A stretch of 64,000 bases of DNA from Zantedeschia hybrid cultivar (lineage: Eukaryota > Streptophyta > Magnoliopsida > Alismatales > Araceae). Below the pieces are notes generated by a model. That model made no database searches. It had not been told where the DNA came from and worked only from the letters and a program-made list of their open reading frames with translations. Of this stretch, positions 44,505-55,110 are shown piece by piece. The first letter of the stretch is position 1, and every line of letters starts with the position of its first letter. The stretch is taken from NCBI GenBank assembly GCA_030544215.1, contig JARZZO010000016.1, positions 39,702,001 through 39,766,000 on the forward strand. Reading direction: 5' to 3'. Position numbers and translations under genes: made by a program.

Positions 44505-44810
44505 ATCGATTCGCGTCAGGACATCGAGACGCGTTTTGAACGGCGTCTACCGTCGCATACGCGTTTCAGGTTCTGCCACGTGGGTGCCACGTGGGCTGGC
44601 CTTGGGCCGCGAGGGTACGGCCCTGTCGCGTCGTCTGAACGGCGTCCACATGTGACGACGTCTTTCAGACTGCAGCTCTGAGAATGTCAGAGTACGGCCC
44701 TGACATGTCGTCTGAACGGCGTCTGCTTTGGACGACGCGTTTCAGAGTCTTGTCAGAGCGGCCGTCACATCACCTGATAGGCGTCCATGGATGTCGACAC
44801 GTTTCAGCCA
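44505..44810 (+). repeat. Palindrome-module array, proximal block (5' LTR of H)
   Basis: There are five modules, such as GCGTC-AGGACATC-GAGACGC, GGCGTC-CACATGTGACGACG and GGCGTC-TGCTTTG-GACGACGC. Most carry CTGAA on the left and TTTCAG on the right, so the paired region extends beyond the core. Confidence 0.85.
44577..44593 (+). promoter_or_regulatory. Paired G-boxes in family-A LTR
   Basis: Two CACGTG hexamers lie 11 bp apart (44577 and 44588). The same pair is at 1695/1706, 8797/8808 and 28279/28290. The 3' LTR of H keeps only the first (51849; the second is CATGTG). G-boxes bind plant bZIP and bHLH factors; use by this LTR is inferred. Confidence 0.6.
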
Positions 44811-45364
44811 GTCTCTGGTTAACCCCGCGAGCCCTCCTTCTTTCCCTCATTTCTCTTCCTTTCTCTCCTTCCTTCCGGCGACTCCGGCGACGACCCTTCC
44901 TCCTCCCTCTTTTCCTTCCTCCACTTCGTCCTTCCCTCCACTACAACACCTCCTTACCTCTCACCTCTACCACCACCACTTCCTTCGCGGCGTTCCATTC
45001 TCCGGACGGCGGCCGACGTCCCGGCGGAGTGGCGGCGTCCTCAAGGGTATCGGCGGCGGTTTGCGGTGCGGCGGGTCGGCGGCACGGAGCTTGGAGGAGT
45101 TCAAGAACCGGTAGGGTGACGGTTCCCACAGTGTTGTGTTCTAAACCATGTTTTCCTCGTTTAAAGCCTGTTATGGATCGATGGTTTTGGGGTAGAATGA
45201 GCATGTTAGGGGGTTTTTCCTTGTTAGGAATGGGAGTTTTGTGGATGTGAATTCTTGATACTTTGGTTTACCCTCTTTCCCCTCTGTTTTTGGGGCTTTT
45301 TCGGGGTATTTGGGGTTAAGGGAGAAACCCTCTGATCGAACCAGGGAACCAGGTTTCTGGCGCT

Positions 45365-45845
45365 AAACGGCGTCGTGCCTGGTCGACGCCTTTCAGAAGG
45401 ACGTCAGGGCAGTACGACGCCTTTTAGGACAGAAATCCCCCTGTTCGAGGTTTCAAGAGTCAGGGATTCTGGTGCTAAATGACGTCATGTATGGACGACG
45501 CCCTTCAGAAGGACGTCGGGCCATCATGACGCCATTTAGGCAGGAAATCACCCCGACTGAGGGACTCAGTTCGAGGATTCTGGGACTAAAAGACGTCATG
45601 GGTGACGCAGTTTAGAATAGCGTCGAGACACCATGACGCCTTTTAAGGCAGAAATCCCTCGATTAATGTTTTCTGGAAATTCCTGGATTTTCGGTGTGAA
45701 CGGCGTCTGAGGATGTTGACGCCTTTTAAAAAGCGACCACTGGTATCGACGCCTTTTAGGCCAGATTCTGAGGCCGGTATTTTCATGAACCAGTTTAGGG
45801 TGCTTGAATGGCGTCGGCCTCGGGCGACGCGATTAGAGACAGAAC
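45365..45845 (+). repeat. Palindrome-module array, distal block (5' LTR of H)
   Basis: About nine modules alternate with GGATTCTGG and AGAAATCCC spacers, for example GGCGTC-GTGCCTGG-TCGACGCC and GACGTC-AGGGCAGT-ACGACGCC. Several contain the bZIP-type palindrome TGACGTCA. Confidence 0.85.
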
Positions 45846-46230
45846 TACACTAATCCATGCCAGTAAAATGTGTTTACATTGCTAGATAGTTGGTTAATGC
45901 ATACTGTTAGTATACTCGATGTGATGGACTCTTCGTGACCGGATGGCACTGTGTGTATGTCGTGCGACCGTGGACTACTTCCGTGACCGGACCGCACCGT
46001 GCCGTGTTTTCTGTTTCGGTGGACCTAGAGTGACAGTTGTAGCGTTCTACACCCTGTGTCGGTGCGGAGGGACACAGCGCTGACGGGAGCAGTGGCGGGG
46101 TGGCGCCTAGTGGAGAGGGTCACCTGGTGAACCCCGGGGTTAGCTAGCTTGTACCGGTGTCGGAGAGGTACCTTTGGAGTGTCACTCGTGCTGGGGGAAG
46201 GAGTAACCACCTGAGCCAGTTGGGCCGGAG

Positions 46231-46352
46231 TAGCCAATGTGCTATCCGAGGGGTTACTGTTTGGTCTCAGCGGGCCGGTGTTTGCTGAGGGAAGGAGTGA
46301 CCGCCGAGGTGGCCAGTGTGCTATCCGAGGGGTTACTGTTTGGTCTCAGCGG
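46231..46352 (+). repeat. Tandem duplication in the 5' LTR of H (80-bp period)
   Basis: The segments around 46231-46273 and 46311-46352 share GTGCTATCCGAGGGGTTACT and GTTTGGTCTCAGCGG. The same duplication is in the 3' LTR near 53507-53628, so it predates this insertion. It is absent from element A. Confidence 0.85.
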
Positions 46353-46962
46353 ATCGATGTTTCTCCCAGTTTCGTTATGAAGTTAACGTGTTTTAAGGAT
46401 ACGCCGAATTACGGGTTTCCTGATAGAATGGAATTATGCATGTTAGTTATACCTTGAAAGCATGAGATTCGTATTGAGATGTAGGCATGGAAATCACTGT
46501 CTCTTCATGGTTATTATATCCCTGTTGTACTTTATACTTGTGGGTGTGTGAGTGTAGGCAGTGGGGATCGGAGGATCCCTACTGAGTCTTTTCGTTGAGA
46601 CTCACCCCTGCGGCTTTCAGGTGAGGACTCCAGGCAGACCTAGCGAGGGTTGTGCGGCTGAGTGCTGAGCGTCGTCGACTGTTGCTCCGGGGTATGCCCG
46701 GATGTAGTTGTTATCTTTATTCCTGGCCTGTATGTATAATCATTTCTTTTCTGTTGGAGTATGTAATTATTTGCTGTATCGAGTCGCATTGTAATAATTT
46801 TTAATTTCTGCATTTTCCCTTCAATTCAATACGATACGAATGTTTAGCTTAGTTGATTATTAATTTCCCAGACTTACTCGGATCCTGGTTTGGTTACAAG
46901 TTAATGATTCGGTACCCATTTAGTAATCGGATCCCCGATTATAGGGTGGCGGGTCGTTACAG

Positions 46963-46976
46963 TTGGTATCAGAGCA
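46963..46976 (+). promoter_or_regulatory. Primer binding site of element H (tRNA-iMet type)
   Basis: TTGGTATCAGAGCA follows the LTR end after one base, the same as element A. Confidence 0.92.
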
Positions 46977-47118
46977 TTCGGTCTGGCAAATAAATGAATA
47001 ACTAGGTTAAATGTCATGAGTCTGGCAAATAATTACATTATCCCGTACAGGCACGACGGTGGTATAGGGTTTAGGTTTCTAACTAGAACTTTTCGATTTT
47101 GTGTTTGTAGGCGATTAG

Positions 47119-49836
47119 ATGGCTCCTAGGAAGAGGGTGCCAGTTATTCGAGAGCGGGGAGATGTCCCTAGTGGTTCTGAGGCCGGTAGGCCGAGTGTAG
47201 AGCAGTTCATGGAGGCTATGATGGATACAATGGCCAGATATCAGACCCGAGACCCTAGTGAGAGTTCTAGTGCTCGGGGTGGGTCTACGGCTACACTGGA
47301 GAGATTCCTGAAGCTGAGGCCACCTCACTTCACCGGTCGTCCCGACCCTGATGAGGCCGTTTACTGGCTTAGGGAGATAGAGAAGACTTTTGACACCATG
47401 GATTGTGCAGCAGTTGAGAAGACTCCGTTAGCTACCTTCATGTTGAAGGATAGCGCCTATGATTGGTGGACCTCCTTGAAGAGTTTGTCTTATGAGGATA
47501 GGAGTCTCAGGGAGATTTCTTGGGAGACCTTTGTGAAGGAATTCAATGCGCAGTATTTTCCTAGGCATGTCCAGAGGGCCAAGGAGAGGGAATTTATGGA
47601 GCTGACTCCGGGGAGTATGACAGTACTTGAGTACCAGGCGAAGTTTGTTTCGCTTGGGAGGTTTGTGCCCTTCATCTCGGGGGACGAGGAGCGACGTACT
47701 GAGAGGTTCGTGGATGGGCTGAGGCTCGGTCTGAGGAACTTTGTGGCATCTCACTGTTGTAAAGACTTGGCATCAACAGTTAGGAGTGCAGCGGCAGTGG
47801 AGGCACAGCTGAATCAGTCAGCCCGGGAGAGAGGATTGACTGCTCAGGGACCAGCTCGTGGCAGGGGTAAGGCAGCGGCAGCGGCCCCTTCGTCCGGATC
47901 GGGATCGTCGTCACTCGGCTCCCGATTCAGGAGATTCTTCCGAGGCGGTGGCAGCAGTAGTGGCAGCAGTGGTAGTAGCAGACCTAGGCAGGATCGGCAG
48001 AGCCAGTCGGTGTCCAGCGCCCAGCAGGAGCCAGCTCAGAGGCTTCCAGCAGTTTGTCAGCACTGTGGTGGTACTCATGGGGGGACTCAGTGTCCTGCTT
48101 TCTCTGGGAGATGCTATACTTGTGGCCAGCAGGGCCACGTGGCGAGGTTTTGCCCGCAGGGGCATGGCCAGAGGCAAGAGCCAGCTGATCAAAAGAAGCC
48201 AAGGACCCAAGGGAGAGTGCTGGCTATCACCAGGAAGGAGGCTCATGCGTCCAACTTGGTGGAAGGTACACTTTCTGTCCTTGGGAACTCTGCACATGTG
48301 TTGATTGATTCGGGTGCTTCGCATTCTTTCATTTCTGAGCAGTTCATAAATATTCTTTCTGCACCCATTGATGAGCTAGCTGATGGATTGATGGTAGAGG
48401 TTCCTTCTGGGGATTTCATGTTATCTTATAATTGTTTGAGGGATGTTCCCTTGACTATTGAGGGCCATGAGTTACCCGCCCAGTTGGTTGTGCTTGCCAT
48501 TCGTGATTTTGATATCATCCTGGGCATGGATTGGTTGGAAGCTTACTATGCTGAGGTAGACTGCCACAGGAAGAGGGTGCGTTTCTCTATTCCGGACATC
48601 CCGACCTTCTACTTCTAAGGTATTAGGCTCTCTTCTCGAGGTATTCTTATTTCTGCCTTTAAGGCTCAGAGGTTGCTTGCTGGTGGTTGTCAGGCCTTCC
48701 TTGCCTCTGTTGTTGTTTCCGATGTCCGTGACTGTCCCAGTCCTTGGGAGGTGCCTATAGTGTGTGACTTTGCAGATGTGTTTCCTGAGGAGTTGCCTGG
48801 CCTTCCTCCTCAGCGAGAGGTCGAGTTTACCATTGAGCTTGCACCGGGTACGGCACCTTTGTCTAAGGCCCCGTATCGGATGGCGCCAGCCGAACTCGCT
48901 GAGTTGAAGGCGCAGTTGTAGGAGTTGCTAGATAAGGGTTTCATTCATCCCAGTACTTCTCCGTGGGGTGCTCCAGTCCTATTTGTCAGGAAGAAGGACG
49001 GTTCCTTGAGATTGTGCATTGATTATAGACAGCTGAACCAAGTGACGATTAAGAACAAATACCCGCTTCCTATGATCGATGATTTGATGGATCAGCTGCA
49101 GTCTGCGAAGGTGTTTTCCAAGATTGACTTGAGATCTGGATATTATCAGATGAGGATCTGTGATGTTGATGTCAGTAAGACGGCTTTCAGGACTCGGTAT
49201 GGACATTATGAGTTTTTGGTTATGCCCTTCGGTTTGACCAATGCTCCGGCAGCCTTTATGGATTTGATGAACCGAGTCGTTAGGGCCTATCCGGATCAGT
49301 TTGTGGTAGTATTCGTCGATGATATCTTGATATATTCTTCTTCTGAGGAAGAGCACGCCACTCATCTTCGAGTGGTGTTGCGGGTCCTAAGGGAGCACCA
49401 ACTCTATGCCAAGTTCAGCAAGTGCGAATTCTGGCTAGACAAGGTGCACTTCCTTGGGCATGTCATTTCTGGCGAGGGCATCGCAGTGGATCCAGCCAAG
49501 ATTGAGGCAGTGATGGATTGGAGCAGGCTAACTTCAGTGACTGAGATCAGGAGCTTCTTGGGGCTTGCCGGTTATTATAGGCGGTTTGTTCAGGGGTTTT
49601 CTTCGATAGCGGCCCCCTTATCAAGGTTGACTCGAAAGGGAGTTCGTTTTGTCTGGACCGAGGATTGTGAACGGAGTTTCAATGAGTTAAAGACCCGCCT
49701 CACTTCGGCCCCAGTGTTAGTGCTTCCATCTGGGTCAGGTGGGTTTGTGGTTTACTCAGACGCGTCCCGTCGAGGTTTGGGCGCAGTTCTAATGCAGCAT
49801 GGCAGGGTAGTGGCTTATGCTTCTCGACAGCTGAAG
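47119..49836 (+). pseudogene. Element H gag, nucleocapsid, protease and RT
   Basis: A single frame from ATG 47119 holds the gag domain (LKDSAYDWWTSLK), knuckles CQHCGGTHGGTQC and CYTCGQQGHVARFC, and protease LIDSGASHSF with the catalytic Asp. RT follows with FSKIDLRSGYYQMRI, FLVMPFGLTNAPAAF and VVFVDDILIYS, then the start of RNase H. It is interrupted by TAA at 48616 (CAA in A) and TAG at 48919 (CAG in A). A 16-nt deletion just after 49836, between RQLK and the PTHDLEL homologue, shifts the frame. Confidence 0.94.
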
Positions 49837-51251
49837 ATCCTACCCATGATTTGGAGCTGGCAGCTATGGTATTTGCACTTAGGATTTGGAGACATTACTT
49901 GTATGGTGAGAAATTTCAAGTCTTTACGGATCACAAGAGCCTGAAGTATGTGTTCACTCAGAGAGACCTGAATTTGAGGCAGCGCAGGTGGATGGAATTC
50001 ATTAAGGATTATGACCTTGACCTTTCTTATCATCCGGGCAAGGCGAATGTTGTGGCAGACGCCTTGAGTCGGAAGACGATCATGTCATACTTTATGATTC
50101 GAGAATGGAAATTATTTGAACAAGTTGTGGAATCTTCCTTTCAGGTACCACGTGAGGATGATAGACCCGTGTTGGCCAGCTTGACTGTGAGACCAGCAGT
50201 GTACCATGCTATGATTGAGGCTCAGAGGGCAGACGTAGAATTACCGCAGATTCTCCAGAGACCAGAGGTGGAATTGTGGGATGACGACACAGTTAGATTC
50301 AGAAGTAGACTTTATGTCCCGGCCGAAGAGGACATACGTAGGAGTGTCCTTGATGAGGCGCACCGTTCCAGATATGCAGTCCATCCCGGCACAACCAAAA
50401 TGTATCAGTGTTTGAGGAGGCACTTCTGGTGGCCTGGTATGAAGAATGATGTGGCTGAGTATGTGGCTAGGTGCATGACTTGTCAGCAGGTTAAAGCCGA
50501 GCATCAGAGACCTGGAGGGTTGCTGCAGCCCTTGCCGATTCCGGAATGGAAATGGGAGCACGTGACCATGGACTTTGTGATGGGATTACCTACATCCCCT
50601 AGCAGGAGAGACGCTATCTGGGTCATTGTTGATCGGCTGACCAAGTCGGCACACTTCCTAGCTATTAGGAAGGACTGGTCGGTCGGTAAGTTGGCCAAGT
50701 TGTTTGTAGATCGGATCATCTCTCTGCACGGGGTACCTTTGTCCATCGTATCAGATCGGGATCTGAGGTTTACTTCCAGGTTCTGGAAGAGTTTTCAGAA
50801 TGCCTTGGGTACTCAGTTGGCTTTCAGTTCGGCCTACCATCCCGAGACCGATGGGCAGTCGGAGAGGACCATTCAGACTTTGGAGGACATGCTCAGGGCA
50901 TGTTGTTTAGACTGGGGAGGTTCTTGGGAGCAGCATTTGTCTACGGTGGAGTTTGCCTACAATAACAGTTATCATTCCAGTATCGGCATGGTGCCTTACG
51001 AGGCTTTGTACGGGCGACTGTGTCGATCTCCTCTGTGTTGGTCTGAGATTGGTGAGAGGCAGGTTGCAGGGCCTGAGTTAGTTCAGCAGTGTACTGAGGT
51101 TGTCAGGATGGTACGGCAGAGGTTGACAGCAGCTCAGAATAGGCAGAAGAGTTATGCTGATATCCGGAGGAGACCGCTTGAGTTTGAAGTGGGAGACCAC
51201 GTGTTCCTCCGAATCTCACCCTCAAAGGGTGTAATGAGATTTGGGCAGTGA
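49837..51251 (+). pseudogene. Element H RNase H and integrase
   Basis: The frame resumes after the deletion with DLELAAMVF-like RNase H, FTDHKSLKYVFTQRDL and HPGKANVVADALSRK. Integrase follows with a zinc region (HPGTTKMY ... CMTCQQVKAEH) and catalytic residues in MDFVMGLP, IVSDRD and GQSERTIQ. It ends at TGA 51249, where element A reads CGA (Arg). Apart from the breaks it is very similar to the element A protein. Confidence 0.93.
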
Positions 51252-51608
51252 GGCAAGCTGAGTCCGCGATATATTGGACCTTTTCCCATTCTTGCTCGGA
51301 TTGGGGAAACCGCGTATCAGCTGGCCTTGCCACCCAGTCTTGCAGGGGTACACGATGTGTTCCATGTTTCCTTGTTGAGGAAATATGTTCAGGATCCATC
51401 CCACGTCTTGGATTTTTCGAAGTTGGAGATTGCTGAGAACTTGTCTTTTCCAGAGTTTCCAGTTCGTATTGAGGATCGCAGGGAGCAAGTCCTTCGAAAC
51501 AAGATTGTACCTTTGGTCAAGGTGATTTGGCAGTACCGCTCTGGGGGCGAGGCAACCTGGGAGCGTGAGGACGAGATGCGGGAGCAGTTTCCTTACCTTT
51601 TCTCGTAA
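51252..51608 (+). pseudogene. Element H pol C-terminus, chromodomain-like
   Basis: In phase with the integrase frame after the TGA: KLSPRYIGPFPILARIG, HVSLLRKYV and a tail VIWQYRSGGEATWE. The true stop is at 51606-51608. This is the counterpart of 1951-2328. Confidence 0.88.
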
Positions 51609-51679
51609 GTTATCCTGTGAACTTGTATCTCTGTTTTGACCTTGTTAATTCTAGCAGTCAATTTCGGGGACGAAATTCT

Positions 51680-51695
51680 TTTAAGGGGGGGAGAT
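51680..51695 (+). promoter_or_regulatory. Polypurine tract of element H
   Basis: TTTAAGGGGGGGAGAT immediately precedes the 3' LTR start TGTAAGG. Confidence 0.88.
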
Positions 51696-51779
51696 TGTAA
51701 GGATCGGGACTTTCGGATCCGGTTTTCGGAGTCGGACCCCTGTAGATCTGACCTTAGTGGGGGGCTGAGGTTCTGTATC

Positions 51780-52080
51780 GATTCGCGTCAGGACATCGAG
51801 ACGCGTTTTGAACGGCGTCCACCGTCGCAGACGCGTTTCAGGTTCTGCCACGTGGGTGCCATGTGGGCTGGCCTTGGGCCGCGAGGGTACGGCCCTGTCG
51901 CATCGTCTGAACGGCGTCCACATGTGATGACGCCTTTCAGACTGCAGCTCTGAGATTGTCAGAGTACGGCCCTGACATGTCGTCTGAACGGCGTCTGCTT
52001 TGGACGACGCGTTTCAGAGTCTTGTCAGAGCGGCCGTCACGTCACCTGATAGGCGTCCGTGGATGTCGACGCATTTCAGC
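51780..52080 (+). repeat. Palindrome-module array, proximal block (3' LTR of H)
   Basis: Five modules as in the 5' LTR. Several substitutions keep or restore pairing, for example the last module reads GGCGTC-CGTGGATG-TCGACGC here but ends TCGACAC in the 5' LTR. Confidence 0.84.
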
Positions 52081-52639
52081 CAGTCTCTGGTTAACCCCGC
52101 GAGCCCTCCTTCTTTCCCTCATTTCTCTTCCTTTCTCTCCTTCCTTCCGGCGACTCCGGCGACAACCCTTCCTCCTCCCTCTTTTCCTTCCTCCACTTCG
52201 TCCTTCCCTCCACTCCAACACCTCCTTACCTCTCACCTCTACCACCAGCACTTCCTTCGCGGCGTTCAATTCTCCGGACGGCGGCCGACGTCCCGGCGGA
52301 GTGGCGGCGTCCTCGAGGGTACCGACGGCGGTTTGCGGTGCGGCGGGTCGGCGGCACGGAGTTTGGAGGAGTTCAATAACAAGTAGGGTGACGATTCTCA
52401 CAGTGTTGTGTTCTAAACCATGTTTTCCTCGTTTAAAGCCTGTTATGGATCGATGGTTTTGGGGTAGAATGAGCATGTTAGGGGGTTTTTCCTTGTTAGG
52501 AATGGGAGTTTTGTGGATGTGAATTCTTGATACTTTGGTTTACCCTCTTTCCCTTCTGTTTTTGGGGCTTTTTCGGGGTATTTGGGGTTAAGGGAGAAAC
52601 CCTCGGATCGAACCAGGGAACCAGGTTTCTGGCGCTAAA

Positions 52640-53115
52640 CGGCGTCGTGCCTGGTCGACGCCTTTCAGAAGGACGTCAGGGCAGTACGACGCCTTTTAGG
52701 ACAGAAATCCCCCTGTTCGAGGTTTCAAGAGTCAGGGATTCTGGTGCTAAATGACGTCATGTATGGACGACGCCTTTCAGAAGGACGTCGGGCCATCATG
52801 ACACCATTTAGGCAGGAAATCACCCCGACTGAGGGACTCAATTCGAGGATTCTGGGACTAAAAGACGTCATGGGTGGGCGACGCAGTTTAGAATAGCGTC
52901 GAGACACCATGACGCCTTTTAAGGCAGAAATCCCTCGATTAATGTTTTCTGGAAATTCCTGGATTTTCGGTGTGAACGGCGTCTGAGGATGTTGACGCCT
53001 TTTAAAAGGCGACCACTGGTGTCGACGCCTTTTAGGCCAGATTCTGAGGCCGGTATTTTCATGAACCAGTTTAGGGTGCTTGAATGGCGTCGGCCTCGGG
53101 CGACGCGATTCGAGA
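52640..53115 (+). repeat. Palindrome-module array, distal block (3' LTR of H)
   Basis: About nine modules. The fifth is complete here (GACGTC-ATGGGTGG-GCGACGC) whereas in the 5' LTR (45594) it lost several bases. Confidence 0.84.
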
Positions 53116-54964
53116 TAGAACTACACTAATCCATGCCAGTAAAATGTGTTTACATTGCTAGATAGTTGGTTAATGCATACTGTTAGTATACTCGATGTGA
53201 TGGACTCTTCGTGACCGGATGGCACTGTGTGTATGTCGTGCGACCGTGGACTACTTCCGTGACCGGACCGCACCGTGCCGTGTTTTCTGTTTCGATGGAC
53301 CTAGAGTGACAGTTGTAGTGTTCTACACCCTGTGTCGGTGCGGAGGGACACAGCGCTGACGGGAGCAGTGGCGGGGTGGCGCCTAGTGGAGAGGGTCACC
53401 TGGTGAACCCCGGGGTTAGCTAGCTTGTACCGGTGTCGGAGAGGTACCTTTGGAGTGTCACTCGTGCTGGGGGAAGGAGTAACCACCTGAGCCAGTTGGG
53501 CCGGAGTAGCCAGCGTGCTATCCGAGGGGTTACTGTTTGGTCTCAGCGGGCCGGTGTTTGCTGAGGGAAGGAGTGACCGCCGAGGTGGCCAGTGTGCTAT
53601 CCGAGGGGTTACTGTTTGGTCTCAGCGGGTCGATGTTTCTCCCAGTTTCGTTATGAAGTTAACGTGTTTTAAGGATACGCCGAATTACGGGTTTCCTGAT
53701 AGAATGGAATTATGCATGTTAGTTATACCTTGAAAGCATGAGATTCGTATTGAGATGTAGGCATGGAAATCACTGTCTCTTCATGGTTATTATATCCCTG
53801 TTGTACTTTATACTTGTGGGTGTGTGAGTGTGGGCAGTGGGGATCGGAGGATCCCTACTGAGTCTTTTCGTTGAGACTCACCCCTGCGGCTTTCAGGTGA
53901 GGACTCCAGGCAGACCTAGCGAGGGTTGTGCGGCTGAGTGCTGAGCGTCGTCGACTGTTGCTCCGGGGTATGCCCCGGTGTAGTTGTTATCTTTATTCCT
54001 GGCCTGTATGTATAATCATTTCTTTTCTGTTGGAGTATGTAATTATTTGTTGTATTGAGTCGCATTGTAATAACTTTTAATTTCTGCATTTCCCCTTCAA
54101 TTCAATACGATACGAATGTTTAGCTTAGTTGATTATTTATTTCCCAGACTTACTCGGATCCTTGTTTGATTACAAGTTAATGATTTGGTACCCATTTAGT
54201 AATCGGATCCCCGATTATAGGGTGGCGGGTCGTTACAAGAAGTCAGTCATCAAACCAGAAATCCAAGAACACCTATACTGATCATGGCATAAACCATGCC
54301 TAGTCATCTTTTTGATATTTTCCCATATTAAAAAATGATCGAATACAATCGATCCTGGTCTCTTTTCTTGCACGGGATGTGGTTCCCATTATTATAATGG
54401 AACCGCTACAGCTCATTGACTCGCTGGAGCAGAGCTTTGCAAAATCCCGCAGTGGCCTCGTCAATCTTAAGGGGCTTGATAGCCTTTTCGACGAAGGCCT
54501 CTCAGCGAGTACGTTCGTGCCCAATATTGAAGAGACATACCAGCTCCCTCCTCACGTGCTCCTTGAGACAGGGAGGAGCGGGCTCTTCAATTGGCAATTC
54601 TAGTGCCTCCTGCCACGGGAATCTTCGGAAACCAGCCTGGGGTTCGGGTGGGGGGTTCTCTTTTTTAAGAATAAGGAAGAGGAATAGAATCTCATTAATG
54701 TGTTCTTGCTAACATAAGAGCGGATCCAATACGCTTTCTCAGAAAATGCAGCAAGTACTTGAGGTGCTTGCGTCAGAGCAAGGCACCAAGGAAAGGAGGA
54801 GTGACGAAGGAGAGCATGAAAACGCCTTCCAAGCAAGCTCACTCAAAACAGAAGGCGCATTAGTGCTCGTTGGCTTCTTAGGCTTGTGTGTGGTCCAGTA
54901 CCAGAAGCATCTCGTTGGCATTCCTACTTGACTTTCCTGCGCTTGTTCATTCTCTTTTTTCTTC

Positions 54965-55110
54965 TTCTCCTCTCCCGCTGGTTGAGTTCCTTTGGACCCT
55001 CTCCCGCTGGTCGAGTCACTTAACACTTAACCCCTCTCCTTTCAGTCGTGCTCCTTCGGACCCTCTCCCGCTGGTCGAGTCACTTAACACTTAAACCCTC
55101 TCCTATCAGT
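54965..55110. repeat. Short tandem repeat family, arm 1 (inverted copy at 57376-57425)
   Basis: There are three copies of CTCTCCCGCTGGTYGAG, two followed by TCACTTAACACTTAA. The reverse complement of the CTCCTTCGGACCCTCTCCCG stretch recurs at 57380-57421. Confidence 0.8.

Larger units (their letters stand above)
44425..46961 (+). repeat. 5' LTR of element H (family A)
   Basis: It holds the proximal palindrome block, the CACGTG pair, a pyrimidine-rich middle, the distal palindrome block, and a tandem duplication at 46231-46352. It ends ATAGGGTGGCGGGTCGTTACA. Confidence 0.95.
44425..54237 (+). mobile_element. Element H: full-length family-A Ty3/gypsy chromovirus-like element, TSD AGAAG
   Basis: LTRs of 2537 and 2542 bp (44425-46961, 51696-54237) begin TGTAA and end CGGGTCGTTACA. 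They flank a 4.7-kb interior with primer site, gag, protease, RT, RNase H, integrase and polypurine tract. Perfect duplications AGAAG occur at 44420-44424 and 54238-54242. The coding region has three premature stops and a 16-nt deletion, so the copy is dead, although the protease DSG and the RT and integrase catalytic residues remain. It is the same family as element A but in opposite orientation and with LTRs about 180 bp longer. Confidence 0.95.
51696..54237 (+). repeat. 3' LTR of element H (2542 bp)
   Basis: It matches 44425-46961 with scattered substitutions (for example TGTAAGG versus TGTAAAG at the start). It ends GGGTCGTTACA followed by the AGAAG duplication. Confidence 0.95.

Noticed and set aside
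44684..45250. Recurrent ORF starting MSEYGPD inside family-A LTRs (also at 1604-1164, 8706-8266, 28385-28792 and 51956-52522)
   Set aside because: It appears wherever the LTR is conserved, runs through the palindrome block and pyrimidine-rich DNA, and differs in length and C-terminus between copies. I see no coding signature beyond shared ancestry of the DNA.
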